Shown here in pieces: positions 63,475 to 64,000 of a stretch of DNA of 64,000 nucleotides (position 1 is the stretch's first letter; every line of letters starts with the position of its first letter). Under the pieces are notes generated by a model, which saw nothing but the letters and a program-made list of their open reading frames with translations, searched no databases and was not told the DNA's origin. The translations under genes were made by a program, and so were the position numbers. Source of the stretch: Pseudomonas sp. G2-4 (lineage in GTDB: Bacteria; Pseudomonadota; Gammaproteobacteria; Pseudomonadales; Pseudomonadaceae); NCBI RefSeq assembly GCF_030064125.1, contig NZ_CP125957.1, positions 3,782,001 through 3,846,000 of the forward strand, given 5' to 3'.

Positions 63475-63797
63475 AACGTTGACCTCATTGCGACATTTGA
63501 CGTAATCATAGCGCCAAATGTCGCGACAGCGGCAAATCGGTTCGTCGGCCTTGCCGTATAAGGTTTCAGGCATCGGTCTGTCCTCACGTTGTAAAACGAA
63601 GCTGAGCGTGCCGGATACCACACAGGGCACTGAGACAACGCCAGATCGTAAGTGCAGTACTTCCGAAGGCCAACCTTAAAAAGTTGTCAGAGACTTCCTC
63701 GTTTTCTCCCAAAGCGATCACTTGCCCGTAGGACGGTGTTCAATGACAGTCTGTGTGGCTACAACATCAAACGTCATTGCCTACATCCACTACAGAA
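63475..63797. other. Intergenic region upstream of the toxin-antitoxin pair
   Basis: 323 bases containing the palindromic operator at 63490-63524. Beyond it, 63560-63797 shows no repeat or gene I can support; an opposite-strand ORF there (63652-63945) is a shadow of the DMT transporter. Confidence 0.6.
63490..63524 (-). promoter_or_regulatory. Palindromic operator and promoter of the RES/Xre module
   Basis: GCGACATTTG (63490-63499) and CAAATGTCGC (63515-63524) are perfect 10-bp inverted arms around 15 bases. On the minus strand the spacer contains TATGAT (63510-63505), a near-consensus -10 element, so a repressor dimer on the arms would cover the promoter. The antitoxin start is 16 bases downstream. 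Confidence 0.8.
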
Positions 63798-64000
63798 TCA
63801 GCTGGCTCTCGCCCCTCTCACCGGCTCAAAATTCAACGCAAGCACACTCACCAACACGATAACCGCCCCAACAATCACCATCGTCGCCGGACGTTCGGCC
63901 AGGACTAAAGAAGCCATCAACATCGCGCTGGGCGGTATCAGGTAAAGCGCCATGGAGGCTCGGCTCACGTCGCAGTGGGACAGCACGTAAGCCCAGGCGA
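63798..64000 (-). CDS. EamA-family (DMT) transporter, 3' part only
   Basis: The frame stays open to the last base of the window (upstream residues read AWAYVLSHCDVSRASMALYL) and ends at 63798. Two C-terminal helices (LYLIPPSAMLMASLVLAE and ATMVIVGAVIVLVSVLAL) match the end of a ten-helix DMT permease. The 5' part and start are outside the window. The internal Met at 63986 is not the start. Substrate unknown. Confidence 0.85.
   Translation of the reverse strand, partial: AWAYVLSHCDVSRASMALYLIPPSAMLMASLVLAERPATMVIVGAVIVLVSVLALNFEPVRGARAS

Overview
The window reads as a chromosomal segment of a fluorescent-group Pseudomonas. It is GC-rich, very densely coded and full of REP/REPIN palindromes. 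Gene families typical of the genus appear with near-full-length matches to what I remember of P. aeruginosa or P. putida proteins: AruH, HPPD, AhpC/AhpF, an MvaT/MvaU-type H-NS protein and a che2-type chemotaxis cluster. Species is not decided. I see no rRNA, tRNA, CRISPR array, prophage or intact transposase.

Layout. 1-4234: an RND efflux adaptor (5' end outside the window) and its inner-membrane pump. 4248-4926: a non-coding element with terminal inverted repeats, whose second copy is at 37802-38624. 5049-16511: AruH transaminase, glycerate kinase, CdaR-type regulator, aldo/keto reductase, RarD, HPPD, a DMT transporter with a divergent LysR regulator, and a CSS-EAL c-di-GMP phosphodiesterase. 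16718-23498: an H-NS-like protein, glyoxalase I, an oxidative-stress group (ahpF, ahpC, gor) and galU. 23732-25773: small secreted, lipoprotein or uncharacterised proteins. 26074-28631: a DNA-alkylation repair run (2OG-Fe(II) oxygenase, alkB, ada). 28595-34996: an effector-binding protein, nitronate monooxygenase, modABC behind a perfect ModE-type operator, topoisomerase IB and a solitary ClpP-like protease. 35192-40846: a KGG stress protein, a DUF3087-type membrane protein, ppnN, element copy 2, a HAD phosphatase and a MATE transporter.

41272-49967 is a complete chemosensory operon: receptor, CheY, STAS protein, CheA, second receptor, CheW, CheR, CheD, CheB. It resembles the P. aeruginosa che2 cluster but carries an extra STAS protein and a different second receptor.

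50193-61340 is the most system-like accessory region. Six genes point left: an MMPL/RND exporter, a periplasmic YCF48-like protein, a DUF1329 protein, a DUF1302 outer-membrane protein, a CalA-like aromatic-alcohol dehydrogenase and a benzaldehyde-dehydrogenase-like enzyme. They face a divergent XylR/DmpR-type sigma-54 activator, with candidate -24/-12 promoters and a 12-bp inverted repeat in the intergenic region. I infer an inducible module that oxidises an aromatic alcohol or aldehyde and moves a hydrophobic compound across the envelope.

61406-64000 holds a REPIN, a tiny membrane ORF, a remnant of a LuxR-type regulator, an exported protein, a RES/Xre toxin-antitoxin pair with a palindromic operator, and the 3' part of a DMT transporter that runs off the right edge.
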